Shown here: one piece after another, positions 1 through 8,884 of the stretch
Numbering within the stretch: the stretch's first letter is position 1
Layout: each line of letters starts with the position of its first letter
Assembly (NCBI RefSeq): GCF_002574545.1
Contig: NZ_NUGT01000029.1
Span: forward strand, 1 to 45,425
Length of the DNA: 45,425 nt
DNA from: Bacillus sp. AFS055030
Lineage (GTDB): Bacteria > Bacillota > Bacilli > Bacillales > Bacillaceae_G
Reading direction: 5' to 3'
Notes under the pieces: generated by a model
What the model saw: only the letters and a program-made list of their open reading frames with translations
Told to the model about the DNA's origin: nothing
The model's database searches: none
Translations under genes and position numbers: made by a program

Positions 1-85
1 GATCTACATTTAATTCCTTCTTACCAAAATTAAAGTTACTTATGGGGAGTTTGAAAATGAGAATTAACAAGAGTCAGCATTTGTA

Positions 86-148
86 ACTGTAGACAAACTC
101 AAATTTCATCGAGTTTGTCTACAGTCTGAAACCACCTAAAAAAGGTGG
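86..148. terminator. Two adjacent hairpins, possible transcription end
   Basis: Positions 86-100 and 111-125 form a perfect 15-bp inverted repeat with a 10-nt AT-rich loop. A second small hairpin (132-137 with 143-148) follows at once. No long T-run follows, so terminator function is only likely. It probably belongs to a gene beyond the left edge. Apart from this, bases 149-646 are AT-rich and I see no gene in them. Confidence 0.4.
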
Positions 149-646
149 CATGTCATATAACATTGATGCTTAAATATATTAAATTCATAAAAATTTTATA
201 GAATAAAAACAAAATAATTAAATAATCTTTGCTATATAGTATTTAGGAATAAGGTTATTTAATTATTACACCTTTTTATATGATTTAAGATATCCACTGT
301 TTTTTAAATCTTCTAATTGATTTATTAAACTGAAGTTAAAAAAAATGTAAAAACAAATCATATTTACTCCATTTTATTTTTTTTTACTTTTGGAGTAAAA
401 TACATGATAATCAACATCTATTAACTTTCAATTAAAACTAAATCCATATTCAACTAGTTCTTTTCGAAAGTACCGAAATTAATCTAACTCTTATACCTAA
501 ACGTTAGAATGATTTCGTTATGCTTGTAATTACTAACTTTTAATACTTAAAACATTCCTTCACATTGAAGATTTGACCGTTAATTCCTCTACCAGACTCT
601 TAATTTATTTTGACTATATTTCTTTTAATCCATTAGTAAGAATTCC

Positions 647-684
647 CAAAAATAAAAAACCTGTATGGATTATCTCTATACAGG
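647..684 (-). terminator. Rho-independent terminator of the alcohol dehydrogenase gene
   Basis: Read on the minus strand, a 7-bp stem (CCTGTAT / ATACAGG) closes an 11-nt loop and is followed directly by TTTTTTATTTTT. It lies about 110 bases past the stop of the minus-strand alcohol dehydrogenase, as expected for its terminator. It also argues against the short TTG-initiated plus-strand reading frame at 573-812 being a gene. Confidence 0.75.
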
Positions 685-792
685 TCGGAAATTCTATTAG
701 TTTTTCAATACTCTTTAATGATTCTTTTTTAAACAATCCTATAGTGCTAACCATGTGTTCGTTATTATGGATAGTACTTATAGGTTTAGGAT

Positions 793-1794
793 TTATTTGT
801 TTGGTCTGGTAAAAATACGACCTCGCGTATTTCCTTGCGCGAATTGTTCTAATACTTCGTCTAATTCGCTAAAAGGAACTTCAGTAAGCTCTGGCTTATA
901 CACACCTTTAACGATCAAATCGTAAACTCTTTTAAGATCTTCTTGTGTCCCGCCTGACGATCCAACTAACTGAATTTGTTTCGTAACAAGTACATTCGTA
1001 CTAATTGTTGACTCGATTTTTCCAAGCCCAACTTGAACGACCCGTCCGTGTTTCGCAACGGCTTTAATAGCATCAGCTGTTGTGGTACCGAATCCGGCAA
1101 AATCAATAATTACTGATGGTTTCATGGCAGTTAGTTCTGAAACATCTTTAAAACAACCCGCTGCGCCATTTTTAATGGCTTCCTGAAACTGCCCTTCATT
1201 AACATCTACACCATATACCGTCGCACCAGCAAAGGCAGCAGTACGAAGCCCGTTCATCCCTAGACCTCCGAGTCCAATTATACCGACAACATCATCAGCC
1301 TTTACTTTACCAGCTGTCATAACTGCACTATAGGCGGTAGTAATAGCGTCGGTAGCAATGGCTCCCATCTCGAATGGTACACTGTCGGGCAACGGAATTA
1401 GACGAGATGCACGAACAACCGTTTGTTCTGCATAACCTCCATCTACATGCAGACCAGGCGCGCTGCCGCCGCGGGGCCCTTTTGCAGTCCCAGTACCTAA
1501 TCCGACATCATCCTCATCGTGCCCTTGCCTTAGAGCAACACCAACTCGATCGCCAACTTTAAATCCGACGACGCCTTCTCCGATTTCTGCGATAGTGCCA
1601 GCAACTTCGTGACCAAGCACGATGGGTCTATGGTCAACAGCATAAGCCATTGTACCATCCACTATTCCTACGTCAGAATGACACATTCCAGCAGCCTCAA
1701 CATTGATGACAACCCACCCGGGTTTAGCTTTCGGATTAGGCAAGTCAACCAACTTCATTTTTTCTCCAACGTTTTCAAATAACCAAGCTTTCAC
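793..1794 (-). CDS. Zinc-type medium-chain alcohol dehydrogenase, no structural-zinc lobe
   Basis: A 333-residue cytosolic medium-chain dehydrogenase/reductase predicted to oxidise an alcohol or hydroxyacyl compound with NAD(P). The N-terminal GroES-like domain carries catalytic-zinc ligands C38-H39 and G61-H62-E63; the Rossmann domain has GLGGLG near residue 174. The position that is Cys in classical enzymes is D149 (TDAITTAY), as in some hydroxyacyl-CoA-type members. The four cysteines of the structural zinc are absent; the segment around residues 85-110 is a Gly/Asp-rich stretch instead. The gene is visibly richer in G+C than its surroundings (for example around 1440-1510), suggesting transfer. 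It lies downstream of the acyl-CoA operon in the same direction but behind the palindrome at 2102-2157, so it probably has its own promoter. The substrate is unknown. Confidence 0.9.
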   Translation of the reverse strand: MKAWLFENVGEKMKLVDLPNPKAKPGWVVINVEAAGMCHSDVGIVDGTMAYAVDHRPIVLGHEVAGTIAEIGEGVVGFKVGDRVGVALRQGHDEDDVGLGTGTAKGPRGGSAPGLHVDGGYAEQTVVRASRLIPLPDSVPFEMGAIATDAITTAYSAVMTAGKVKADDVVGIIGLGGLGMNGLRTAAFAGATVYGVDVNEGQFQEAIKNGAAGCFKDVSELTAMKPSVIIDFAGFGTTTADAIKAVAKHGRVVQVGLGKIESTISTNVLVTKQIQLVGSSGGTQEDLKRVYDLIVKGVYKPELTEVPFSELDEVLEQFAQGNTRGRIFTRPNK

Positions 1795-1985
1795 TTTCTT
1801 TCACCTCATAATTTGATGCATTTTATCTATAGGGAGTATTTGGAAAGATTAATGTATTATCCCTTATTTAGTATAGAACAAGTAAGTTGTAACTTAAATT
1901 AGACCTTAGTTAAGAATAGTTAACTTATAGTTAAAACTGGACTTCCATGAGCTTCTATTAATAACTAGAGTAAGTTGTTGAAGTT

Positions 1986-2114
1986 ATGAAAACAGGTTCA
2001 TTGTCTAAAGTAGCAAATAAACTGAATGTCTCGCTACCGACGTTAAGACAAGACAATCCATTTCAAACTTTTAGGGTAAAACAAACAGCTACAGCTAAAT
2101 TTGAATATAAGTAA
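1986..2114 (+). pseudogene. Possible remnant of a LysR-type regulator N-terminus
   Basis: A 42-codon frame contains GSLSKVANKLNVS followed by LPTLRQ. This resembles the helix-turn-helix of LysR regulators (typically GSLSKAA..L.VS.P.LS.Q). After about 20 residues the similarity is lost, and the frame runs into the palindrome at 2102. There is no ribosome binding site worth the name. I read it as a decayed scrap of a regulator rather than a working gene; it could also be chance. Confidence 0.35.
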
Positions 2115-2157
2115 ATAAGCCTCACTGGTACCAGTGAGGCTTATTTACTTATATTCA
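2102..2157. terminator. Perfect 56-bp palindrome, bidirectional terminator-like
   Basis: Bases 2102-2129 are exactly complementary to 2130-2157, giving a loopless palindrome of two 28-bp arms centred on GGTACC. As RNA it would fold into a very stable hairpin with a GC-rich upper stem (CCTCACTGG) and an AU-rich base, so it can act as a terminator in either direction. It separates the minus-strand acyl-CoA operon and the hydrolase remnant from the alcohol dehydrogenase gene. Confidence 0.6.
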
Positions 2158-2217
2158 TCAGATTACTCAATTATGGACTAAACTCTGCTTATTTAAAAAT
2201 TCTAGTAATAGTTCATT

Positions 2218-2458
2218 TTACTTTTCCTTGCATTCTATAACTGGTGCATGTCCACATTTATCAAAAATGACTAATTTTGCTTTGCCTAATGTCATGAGGT
2301 GTATCTGTCTAGCCAATATTACCGGCAAAAATTTATCGTATAATCCACCAATAAGATTCTGAAAGGAAAAATTGATTTCTCCACATTTCTTTTATACTTC
2401 TTAATCCATGTATCAACACTAACGGTTCACCCTTAACAATTTCCAGATAATGGAACAC
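2218..2458 (-). pseudogene. Decayed alpha/beta hydrolase with internal deletion
   Basis: On the minus strand the first half reads EIVKGEPLVLIHGL and KEMWRNQFFLSESY, an alpha/beta-hydrolase N-terminus with its oxyanion HG. It then stops. A second half in another frame reads YDKFLPVILARQ and KLVIFDKCGHAPVIEC, the typical C-terminal segment with the catalytic His, ending at a TAA at 2218. The middle with the nucleophile elbow (GxSxG) is missing, and both halves are in different frames. It directly follows the acyl-CoA ligase gene and probably once was the last gene of that operon, perhaps a thioesterase or lactone/ester hydrolase. Confidence 0.75.
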
Positions 2459-2504
2459 TCAAAATAACTCCTTAGTTATAGATAATGTAATTAGAAAAAA
2501 GTAT

Positions 2505-4058
2505 TCAGAAGATAGTTTGATTGTTAGTCTTAAGCCCTTTCATCCGCAGTTCTCTTTTTAATATTTTCCCAGAAGGGTTTCTCGGAAGTGAAGGAACCAC
2601 TTCAAGCACTTTAATGTTCTGATATTTTGCTAGTCTTTCATTGCAATAATCTATCAATTGCTTTTCGTCAATTTCTGATTCTGGCTTTAGTACGATAAAT
2701 GCTTTTACTGCTTCCCCCCACTTCTCATCCTCAATGCCGATAACTGCTGCGTCCAGAACGGATGGATGTGTAAAAAGAACTTCTTCAATATCTTTCGGAT
2801 AAATATTTACTCCACCGCTAATAATCATATCTTTTTTGCGATCCAACAAGTAGTAAAATCCCTCATCATCCACTTTGGCCATATCCCCAGTTTTGAACCA
2901 ACCGCCTGGTAAAAATGATTTTTCCATTTCTTCCGGCAATTTATAATACTCACTAAATAATCCGGCACCTCGAACGACAAACTCTCCTTCTTGCCCCACA
3001 CCTACATCTATTCCTTCATCATCAACAAGCCGAACTTGATAAAAGGCACACTGCTGTCCAACACTGCTTGTTTTACAAATAACATCATCAGGACGAAGAA
3101 TAATAAAAGCACTTGTTTCTGAACATCCGAAAAATTCCGATAAATTCGTCTGGAACTTCTCTACAATTCGCTTTTTAACAGATTCAGCAAGCGGTGCCGC
3201 TGCAGAAAGTAACATCCGCAAAGAAGATAGATCAAATTTTTCAAAATCTGGAACCTGCAACATCATGATATATTGTGTAGGTACAAAAAACGAAAACGTT
3301 ACCTTTTCTTCCTGAATCAACGATAATGTATGTTTCGGATCAAAATCTCTAGCAATGACAAGCTTTGATTCACATAATCCTAAAAAAAATGAAAATAAAT
3401 GCCCAACACTATGGTACATTGGAACAGAAATTAATACAGTATCACCATGATTTATTTTCCATTCATTTGCCCCAATTAATGTCCGGTAAATTATTTTTTC
3501 ATGTGTAAACAAAATACCTTTTGGTAAAGACGTAGTCCCAGATGAATAAATCATTGCCGCAACGTCTGTCCCATTCACTTCAATATTAGGAGGCTCAATT
3601 GATCCGCGATTAATTAAATCCTCGTAATCCAGGTAAGTTGTATTTGGAGGGGTTCCACCGACGATAATCGTTGAACTTGAGTTAATAGTGTGAAGAACAT
3701 CTAATATCGTTTCAAAAGCTTCTAGCTTTTCCACCTCTACAATGGCATGAGTAGCATCCGAACTATTCACTAATGTGCGTAAATCATTCCCTTCAATCAT
3801 GTAATTGATAGGTACTGCAACCGCACCAGCCGTTGATAGTGCATAAAAAACTTCCAGCATTTCTAATCGGTTTCTCATGTACAATACAACGTGAGAACCT
3901 TTTTTTACCCCCGCCTCAATAAGTGAATTGGCTAGCGCATTTACTCTTTCAGATAGTTCCAAAAATGTCCGCGTTGTTTCCCCGTATACAACAGCTATTT
4001 CGTTTGGTTTGTTTTTTGCATACAGTGGTAAGCGTTCATGTAGATTCCCAATATCCAT
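2505..4058 (-). CDS. AMP-forming acyl-CoA synthetase (LvaE/FadD-like)
   Basis: A 517-residue adenylate-forming ligase that activates a carboxylic acid to its CoA thioester through an acyl-AMP. The P-loop-like motif YSSGTTSLPKG lies near residue 170. The A8 hinge region is TGDMAKVDDEGFYYLLDRKK, followed by ISGGVNIYP. The C-terminal catalytic lysine lies in NPSGKILKREL near residue 500. Length is normal for class I ligases. It is the last intact gene of the kinase-ACAD-SDR-ligase set, 107 bases after the SDR stop. Substrate cannot be read from sequence: medium/long-chain acids are the family default, but its neighbours suggest a 4-oxo or 4-hydroxy acid, as for LvaE of Pseudomonas putida. Confidence 0.92.
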   Translation of the reverse strand: MDIGNLHERLPLYAKNKPNEIAVVYGETTRTFLELSERVNALANSLIEAGVKKGSHVVLYMRNRLEMLEVFYALSTAGAVAVPINYMIEGNDLRTLVNSSDATHAIVEVEKLEAFETILDVLHTINSSSTIIVGGTPPNTTYLDYEDLINRGSIEPPNIEVNGTDVAAMIYSSGTTSLPKGILFTHEKIIYRTLIGANEWKINHGDTVLISVPMYHSVGHLFSFFLGLCESKLVIARDFDPKHTLSLIQEEKVTFSFFVPTQYIMMLQVPDFEKFDLSSLRMLLSAAAPLAESVKKRIVEKFQTNLSEFFGCSETSAFIILRPDDVICKTSSVGQQCAFYQVRLVDDEGIDVGVGQEGEFVVRGAGLFSEYYKLPEEMEKSFLPGGWFKTGDMAKVDDEGFYYLLDRKKDMIISGGVNIYPKDIEEVLFTHPSVLDAAVIGIEDEKWGEAVKAFIVLKPESEIDEKQLIDYCNERLAKYQNIKVLEVVPSLPRNPSGKILKRELRMKGLKTNNQTIF

Positions 4059-4165
4059 TTTTCATCTACCTTTCTTTTAGGAATGGTACAAATGTGCACT
4101 TTTCATCTTCAATACACAGGAATATCATTAATTTATTCCCATAGAACAAGCACTTCCCAAGTCAA

Positions 4166-4924
4166 TTATTCCGTTAAAACACCTCCTTCAATAAAAAACG
4201 TTTGTCCCGTCACATAATCGGAAAGATTTGATGCCAAGTATAGGGATATATTAGAAATATCGCTCGGTTCCCCCATTCTTCTTAGGGGAATGGTCTTCAG
4301 CATTTTCTCCAGCCAAATGGAGTTTTTTCGTTCACCTTCATTAATGTCTGTCGCAATCAAACCTGGTGCAATCGAGTTCACATTCAGATTATAACGGGCC
4401 CACTCTGATGCCAATCCCCGTGTCATATGAATAACAGCTGCCTTACTACCAGCATAAGGAACAATCCGCTTATAGGGCTTCACACCACCAGTTGAGGACA
4501 GGTTGATGATTTTCCCTTTGTTCTGGGGAATCATTATTTTGGCAGCTTTTGTACAGCAGAAAAAAAGGCCCTTTACATTCACATCATAAATATCGTCAAA
4601 TTCTTCTTCCGTTACTTCTATCGAAGATTTGGTAAAATTGATGCCTGCATTTTGAATAGAGACATCAAGTCTGCCGAATTCTTTCACTGTTGCATCAAAC
4701 AAGAGGTCAATATCATCTAATTGTGCAACATCACCCGGTATGGGCAATACTTTTACTCCCAGCTTACTTATCTCATGCGCGGTTTCTTCTGCTTTTTCCT
4801 TATTTCTCCCAGAAATGACAATGTTTGCGCCGTTTCTTGCAAAATCAAACGCCATTTGTGCACCAAGTCCACGGCTACCTCCTGTTATCAGTACAGTTTG
4901 TCCACTAAAATCATAATGACTCAT
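4166..4924 (-). CDS. Short-chain dehydrogenase/reductase in the kinase-ACAD operon
   Basis: A 252-residue classical SDR with the cofactor motif TGGSRGLG at residues 14-21, NAG, a catalytic Ser (NLSS) and YxxxK as YAGSK, ending in the usual GGVLTE-type tail. I start it at the ATG at 4924, eight bases after AAGGAG; an upstream TTG overlaps that site. It should interconvert a hydroxy and an oxo group on an acyl-CoA or free acid. By position (between an ACAD10/11-like gene and an acyl-CoA ligase) it matches the place of LvaD, which reduces a 4-oxoacyl-CoA to the 4-hydroxyacyl-CoA. That assignment is inference from context; 3-oxoacyl reduction is the alternative. Confidence 0.88.
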   Translation of the reverse strand: MSHYDFSGQTVLITGGSRGLGAQMAFDFARNGANIVISGRNKEKAEETAHEISKLGVKVLPIPGDVAQLDDIDLLFDATVKEFGRLDVSIQNAGINFTKSSIEVTEEEFDDIYDVNVKGLFFCCTKAAKIMIPQNKGKIINLSSTGGVKPYKRIVPYAGSKAAVIHMTRGLASEWARYNLNVNSIAPGLIATDINEGERKNSIWLEKMLKTIPLRRMGEPSDISNISLYLASNLSDYVTGQTFFIEGGVLTE

Positions 4925-4987
4925 CTTCAATTCTCCTTCGTTTAAAGTTCTTTGCTTACTCTTAAACTTCTAAATCTGTTGAAAAGC

Positions 4988-6193
4988 CTACTTTTGAAAT
5001 TTTTTTAATTCCAGTTTCGTCACTGTTTCTGCGTGCACTTCGTCTGGTCCGTCTGCCATGCGAACAATTCGTGCAGCTTGCCAAAGTTGTGCAAGCGGGA
5101 AAACATCGCTAAATCCGCCTGCTCCGTGAACATGAATAGCTCGATCTAGTATCTTTGTCGCTACCTTCGGGCCAACCACTTTGATCATGGCAATTTCAAG
5201 CTTCGCCTCTTTGTTACCAACCGTATCCATCTTATGTGCGGCAGTCAATGTAAGCAAACGAGCCTGATCTATTTCCATCCTAGATTCAGCAATCCACTGA
5301 CGAAGAGTACCTTGTTGAACTAGTTGCTTTCCGAAAGCAATACGGTCGATAGACCGTTTACACATTAGTTCAAGTCCACGCTCCGCCTGTCCAATAAGCC
5401 TCATGCAGTGGTGAATTCGCCCTGGGCCAAGGCGACCTTGGGCAATTTCAAACCCTCGACCCTCACCGAGAATTAAATTAGATGCAGGTATACGTGCATT
5501 GTTGAATTCCACGATAGCATGTCCGTATGGAGCATCATCGTAACCAAAAACAGGAAGACTACGTTGAATCTTTACACCTGGAGTATCCATAGGGACAAGA
5601 ATCATCGATTGTTGATTATACTTATCTGCATTTGGATTGCTTTTCCCCATAACAATCATAACTTTGCAAGCTGGATTCATCGCACCGGAAATAAACCATT
5701 TTTTACCATTAATTACATAATCGTCTCCATCTCTCTCTATCCGTGTAGCAATATTCGTAGCATCTGAAGAGGCTACATCTGGTTCAGTCATAGCAAAAGC
5801 CGATCGAATCTCGCCATTCAACAACGGAAGTAACCATTGTTTTTTTTGCTCCTCGTTGCCATAACGATGAAGCAGTTCCATATTCCCTGTATCAGGAGCG
5901 CTGCAATTAAAGACTTCTGGAGCTATGACAGAGCGCCCCATAACTTCACATAATGGAGCGTACTCGAGGTTCGTTAATCCAGCACCGTGTTCACTATCCG
6001 GCAAGAAGAGATTCCACAAACCCGCCTTTTTTGCTTTTGATTTCATTTCTTCCATAATAGGGACCGTTTTCCAACGGGTGATGCCCTCATTTAGTTGTTC
6101 TTCATAAATCCTCTCATTCGGATACACAACTTCTTCCATGAAAGTAAGCAATTTTTCCCTTAACAATCTTGTTTTTTCATTTATTTCGACCAT
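4988..6193 (-). CDS. ACAD10/11-type acyl-CoA dehydrogenase (LvaC-like)
   Basis: A 401-residue FAD-dependent acyl-CoA dehydrogenase. The FAD-binding loop reads [14 protein letters not shown]. The C-terminal half has [26 protein letters not shown] and a terminal ADGPDEVH motif. GRIHHCMR and ADGPDEVH are what I know from ACAD10/ACAD11 and their bacterial FadE relatives rather than from ordinary fatty-acyl dehydrogenases. I start at the ATG at 6193, behind AGGAAGGGGG, rather than at a further upstream ATG. The gene lies 111 bases after the APH-fold kinase gene, the same two domains that are fused in animal ACAD11. Likely role: dephosphorylating conversion of a 4-phosphoacyl-CoA, or plain dehydrogenation. 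Confidence 0.9.
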   Translation of the reverse strand: MVEINEKTRLLREKLLTFMEEVVYPNERIYEEQLNEGITRWKTVPIMEEMKSKAKKAGLWNLFLPDSEHGAGLTNLEYAPLCEVMGRSVIAPEVFNCSAPDTGNMELLHRYGNEEQKKQWLLPLLNGEIRSAFAMTEPDVASSDATNIATRIERDGDDYVINGKKWFISGAMNPACKVMIVMGKSNPNADKYNQQSMILVPMDTPGVKIQRSLPVFGYDDAPYGHAIVEFNNARIPASNLILGEGRGFEIAQGRLGPGRIHHCMRLIGQAERGLELMCKRSIDRIAFGKQLVQQGTLRQWIAESRMEIDQARLLTLTAAHKMDTVGNKEAKLEIAMIKVVGPKVATKILDRAIHVHGAGGFSDVFPLAQLWQAARIVRMADGPDEVHAETVTKLELKKFQK

Positions 6194-6304
6194 TTCAAAA
6201 TCCCCCTTCCTTTCTTTCATCTTTTGTATATAGAACAAGTTGTTCAAAGTAGAACTTTCCTATTTATGTACACGTACATTTCAAACTAAAAAAGTGTTTA
6301 GTTA

Positions 6305-7384
6305 CTACAAGCTAAAATCGCTTTTTTGCTGTGAATGTTCATTTGCATGCTCCATAAAAACTTTAACTGTATGATTGAAGGTGGCGAATCTCTCGTCTTT
6401 AGTGGCTCCTATTTTCCACCGATAATACATTTGTTGCATAGCAATCGCTATCCTGAAATAAGAAAAGGTTAAATAGAAGTGGATATTTGAGACATCACGC
6501 TTTGTTTTCTTTGCATAACGTTCGACAAACTCTCTTCGACTAATAAAACTTGAATGGGCTGTAATACTTGGTATCCCCAGCTTGATTAACTCCGGATCAT
6601 CATGTTGAATCCAATATCCAAGTGTTGTTCCTAAATCAAATAAAGGATCCGCAATCGCTGCCAATTCCCAATCAACCACTGCTTCTACTCTTTGAAGATC
6701 ATTCGAAATCAGCATGTTGTTTAATTTGTAGTCGTTATGAATAAGAACAGCATCACTTGAGGGAGGAATATTCTCGATCAACCATTTGGAAATCTGGTCA
6801 AATGGTGAGATTTCTTCCGTTTTGCAAAGTTGGAAACGTTTAATCCAGCTATGTATTTGCCTTTCCACGAATCTTTCTGGACGGCCAAATTCATCTAACT
6901 TCGATTCTTTAATATCGACCGAGTGCAGTTCCGCCAGAGTATCTACCGCCAAATAAGACACCTGTTTGCAGTCATCATCAGAAAAGCTTTTCCCCTTTGG
7001 GAATTCCTTATCCAGAACCAACCCGTTCTTTCGTTCCATCACATAAAATGGTACCCCGATGATACTTTCGTCTTCACAAATTACATATGGTTTAGGTACA
7101 TACGAAAAAAACGGATAGAGTCGGGACATAATTTTCGACTCTCTCCCCATGTCATGGGCTTTTGGTGGAAGCGGACCAGAAGGAGGCCGGCGCATAACCG
7201 CCTCCCAGTCTCCGCATTGAATCAAGTAGGTGAGATTGGATGCTCCTGCCTGAAACTGCCTAACTGTCAATGGTTGATCCGGGATCCCATCTATATGTTT
7301 TTGCAAATATTTTCTAATTGCCTCCCAGTTCAATTCGTCCATTCCACCTACTAATATCGTATTGGCATCTAACTCTTTATTCAT
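6305..7384 (-). CDS. APH-fold phosphotransferase of the ACAD10/11 (LvaA) type
   Basis: A 359-residue protein of the aminoglycoside-phosphotransferase/choline-kinase fold. The catalytic loop is HNDYKLNN (H216, D218, N223) and the metal site is DWE at 238-240, followed by DPLFDLG. The N-lobe has GASNLTYL near residue 47 and RRPPSG with HDMGRE, typical of the ACAD10/11 N-terminal kinase domain rather than of antibiotic kinases. Start chosen at the ATG at 7384, behind GGGAG; an ATG five codons upstream overlaps the binding site. It is the first gene of the kinase-ACAD-SDR-ligase run. Inferred role: phosphorylation of the hydroxyl of a 4-hydroxyacyl-CoA. It should not be read as a resistance gene. 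Confidence 0.88.
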   Translation of the reverse strand: MNKELDANTILVGGMDELNWEAIRKYLQKHIDGIPDQPLTVRQFQAGASNLTYLIQCGDWEAVMRRPPSGPLPPKAHDMGRESKIMSRLYPFFSYVPKPYVICEDESIIGVPFYVMERKNGLVLDKEFPKGKSFSDDDCKQVSYLAVDTLAELHSVDIKESKLDEFGRPERFVERQIHSWIKRFQLCKTEEISPFDQISKWLIENIPPSSDAVLIHNDYKLNNMLISNDLQRVEAVVDWELAAIADPLFDLGTTLGYWIQHDDPELIKLGIPSITAHSSFISRREFVERYAKKTKRDVSNIHFYLTFSYFRIAIAMQQMYYRWKIGATKDERFATFNHTVKVFMEHANEHSQQKSDFSL

Positions 7385-7680
7385 GCTAACATCTCCCATT
7401 CATTAGTACACAAACACTACTCTTTTATTGAATGATTGTTTTAACTTAAACGCTATATAATGGTGTTATTCAAAATACCATAGCTTCACACATTTGTTTT
7501 CAAACCAGAATGGCATTCTAGTGAAAGCGTATTCATTTCTCCGCGGCCACAAAAATCTACTTTCACCATTCTCTTCCAAAAAAACAAGTTTTTTTTGCTT
7601 AGAACTTTTTTTAATCATTGACGTTTGACGAAATATTTTATGATCTTATATTAAAATAGGATGATTCATTTGTTTTGAGG

Positions 7681-8823
7681 TTATTTCTGTAGTTGTTCAA
7701 GAGGTATTAATATTTCTTTGTTATTCTCACCCAGTTCGACTCCGATATGTTTATACTCGGGTTTAAAGACAGTTGACTTAATCGGGCAGGCAATTTGTTT
7801 TTGATAGCCCCTATTTGACTTAGGAACTTCTACAATCATTCCGCGACCCGCAATTTGCGGATGCTCACAGGCCTCGGCAAACGTAAGGACCGGTTCCACG
7901 CAAGCCTCGATTTTACCGAAGATCGTTTGCCACTGAGTAAATGTTTTCTCAAGGAAAGCAGTCTGTACTTCCTTCTTAAAGGCATGAATATCATCCGGCT
8001 TCTCGCTAAAGCTAAGTTCAAGTAAGTCTGTGCGTCCAATTCCTTCGCATAAAAGCTTACGGAATTTTGGCTCAATGCTTCCTACAGAAAAATACCGGCC
8101 ATCTTTTGTTTCATAATAGTCATAGAAGGTACCACCATTTAACATCGTCTTCTCAAGCTCAGGATTAATTCCCCCCATCAAATAACCAGCTGCAACAGTA
8201 GCATTCAAGGCAAAACTACAATCCGTCATACTGATATCAATCCATTGACCTTCACCCGTACGTCCTCTATAGATAACAGCAGATAAGATTCCAATAATCC
8301 CATGCAAGGAGCCGCCAGCTACATCCGCAATTTGAATTCCCGTAGGTGCAGGTCCTCCTTTTTGACGACCTGAATAACTTGCTATGCCGGAAATAGACAA
8401 ATAATTATTATCATGTCCGGGGCGATTACGGTACGGACCAGTTTGCCCATAACCTGTTATAGAGCAGTAAATTAATTTTGGGTTAACTTCTTTTAAAGTG
8501 TCATAACCTAGCCCTAATCGTTCCATTACACCTGGACGAAATTGTTCTAATACGATGTCATATTCTAAAACTAATTTTTTAATAATTTCAATTGCATCCG
8601 CTTTCTTTAGATCTAATGTAATCGATTTTTTAGAACGATTGATATAACCATGATTTACAGAATCTTTTCCATCTCGTGGGACCCCATCTCGCAACAGATC
8701 GGGCCTTGTAGCTGATTCCACACGTAAAACTTCAGCTCCAAGGTCTGCTAGCATCATAGTTGCATATGGACCAGGAAGCAAAGTAGAAAAATCCAAAATC
8801 TTTAATCCTTTAAGCAATGTCAT
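7681..8823 (-). CDS. CaiB/BaiF family protein, alpha-methylacyl-CoA racemase-like
   Basis: A 380-residue class III CoA-transferase-fold protein. Its residues fit the racemase branch: H137-D138 in PGHDNNYLS, D167 in IADVAGG and E251 in SIEPKF line up with the catalytic His, Asp and Glu known for 2-methylacyl-CoA racemases. It would epimerise a 2-methyl-branched acyl-CoA, or move CoA between acids if it is a transferase. Start ATG follows GGAGAGAAG. It lies about 300 bases upstream of the kinase gene and after the acyl-CoA dehydrogenase at 9083-10267, all minus strand, so it may share their regulation. The choice of racemase over transferase rests on these residues only. Confidence 0.85.
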   Translation of the reverse strand: MTLLKGLKILDFSTLLPGPYATMMLADLGAEVLRVESATRPDLLRDGVPRDGKDSVNHGYINRSKKSITLDLKKADAIEIIKKLVLEYDIVLEQFRPGVMERLGLGYDTLKEVNPKLIYCSITGYGQTGPYRNRPGHDNNYLSISGIASYSGRQKGGPAPTGIQIADVAGGSLHGIIGILSAVIYRGRTGEGQWIDISMTDCSFALNATVAAGYLMGGINPELEKTMLNGGTFYDYYETKDGRYFSVGSIEPKFRKLLCEGIGRTDLLELSFSEKPDDIHAFKKEVQTAFLEKTFTQWQTIFGKIEACVEPVLTFAEACEHPQIAGRGMIVEVPKSNRGYQKQIACPIKSTVFKPEYKHIGVELGENNKEILIPLEQLQK

Positions 8824-8884
8824 ATACTTCTCTCCATCCTCATAACTTGTTTTCTATCAATCTTCTATCGTAATATTTCAGAAT

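Noticed and set aside
573-812. Plus-strand 79-codon frame with TTG start and hydrophobic C-terminus
   Set aside because: No ribosome binding site, overlaps the 3' end of the dehydrogenase gene, and contains the strong minus-strand terminator at 647-684.
1908-1934. Three AGTTAA motifs spaced 10 and 11 bases upstream of the dehydrogenase gene
   Set aside because: Could be a phased operator, but the motif is short and the region AT-rich; not enough to call.
7425-7519. TGAATGA half-site (FadR-like) and a 13-base palindrome AGAATG-G-CATTCT upstream of the kinase gene
   Set aside because: Only half of a Bacillus FadR operator is present and the palindrome is short; no second copy before the other operon genes.
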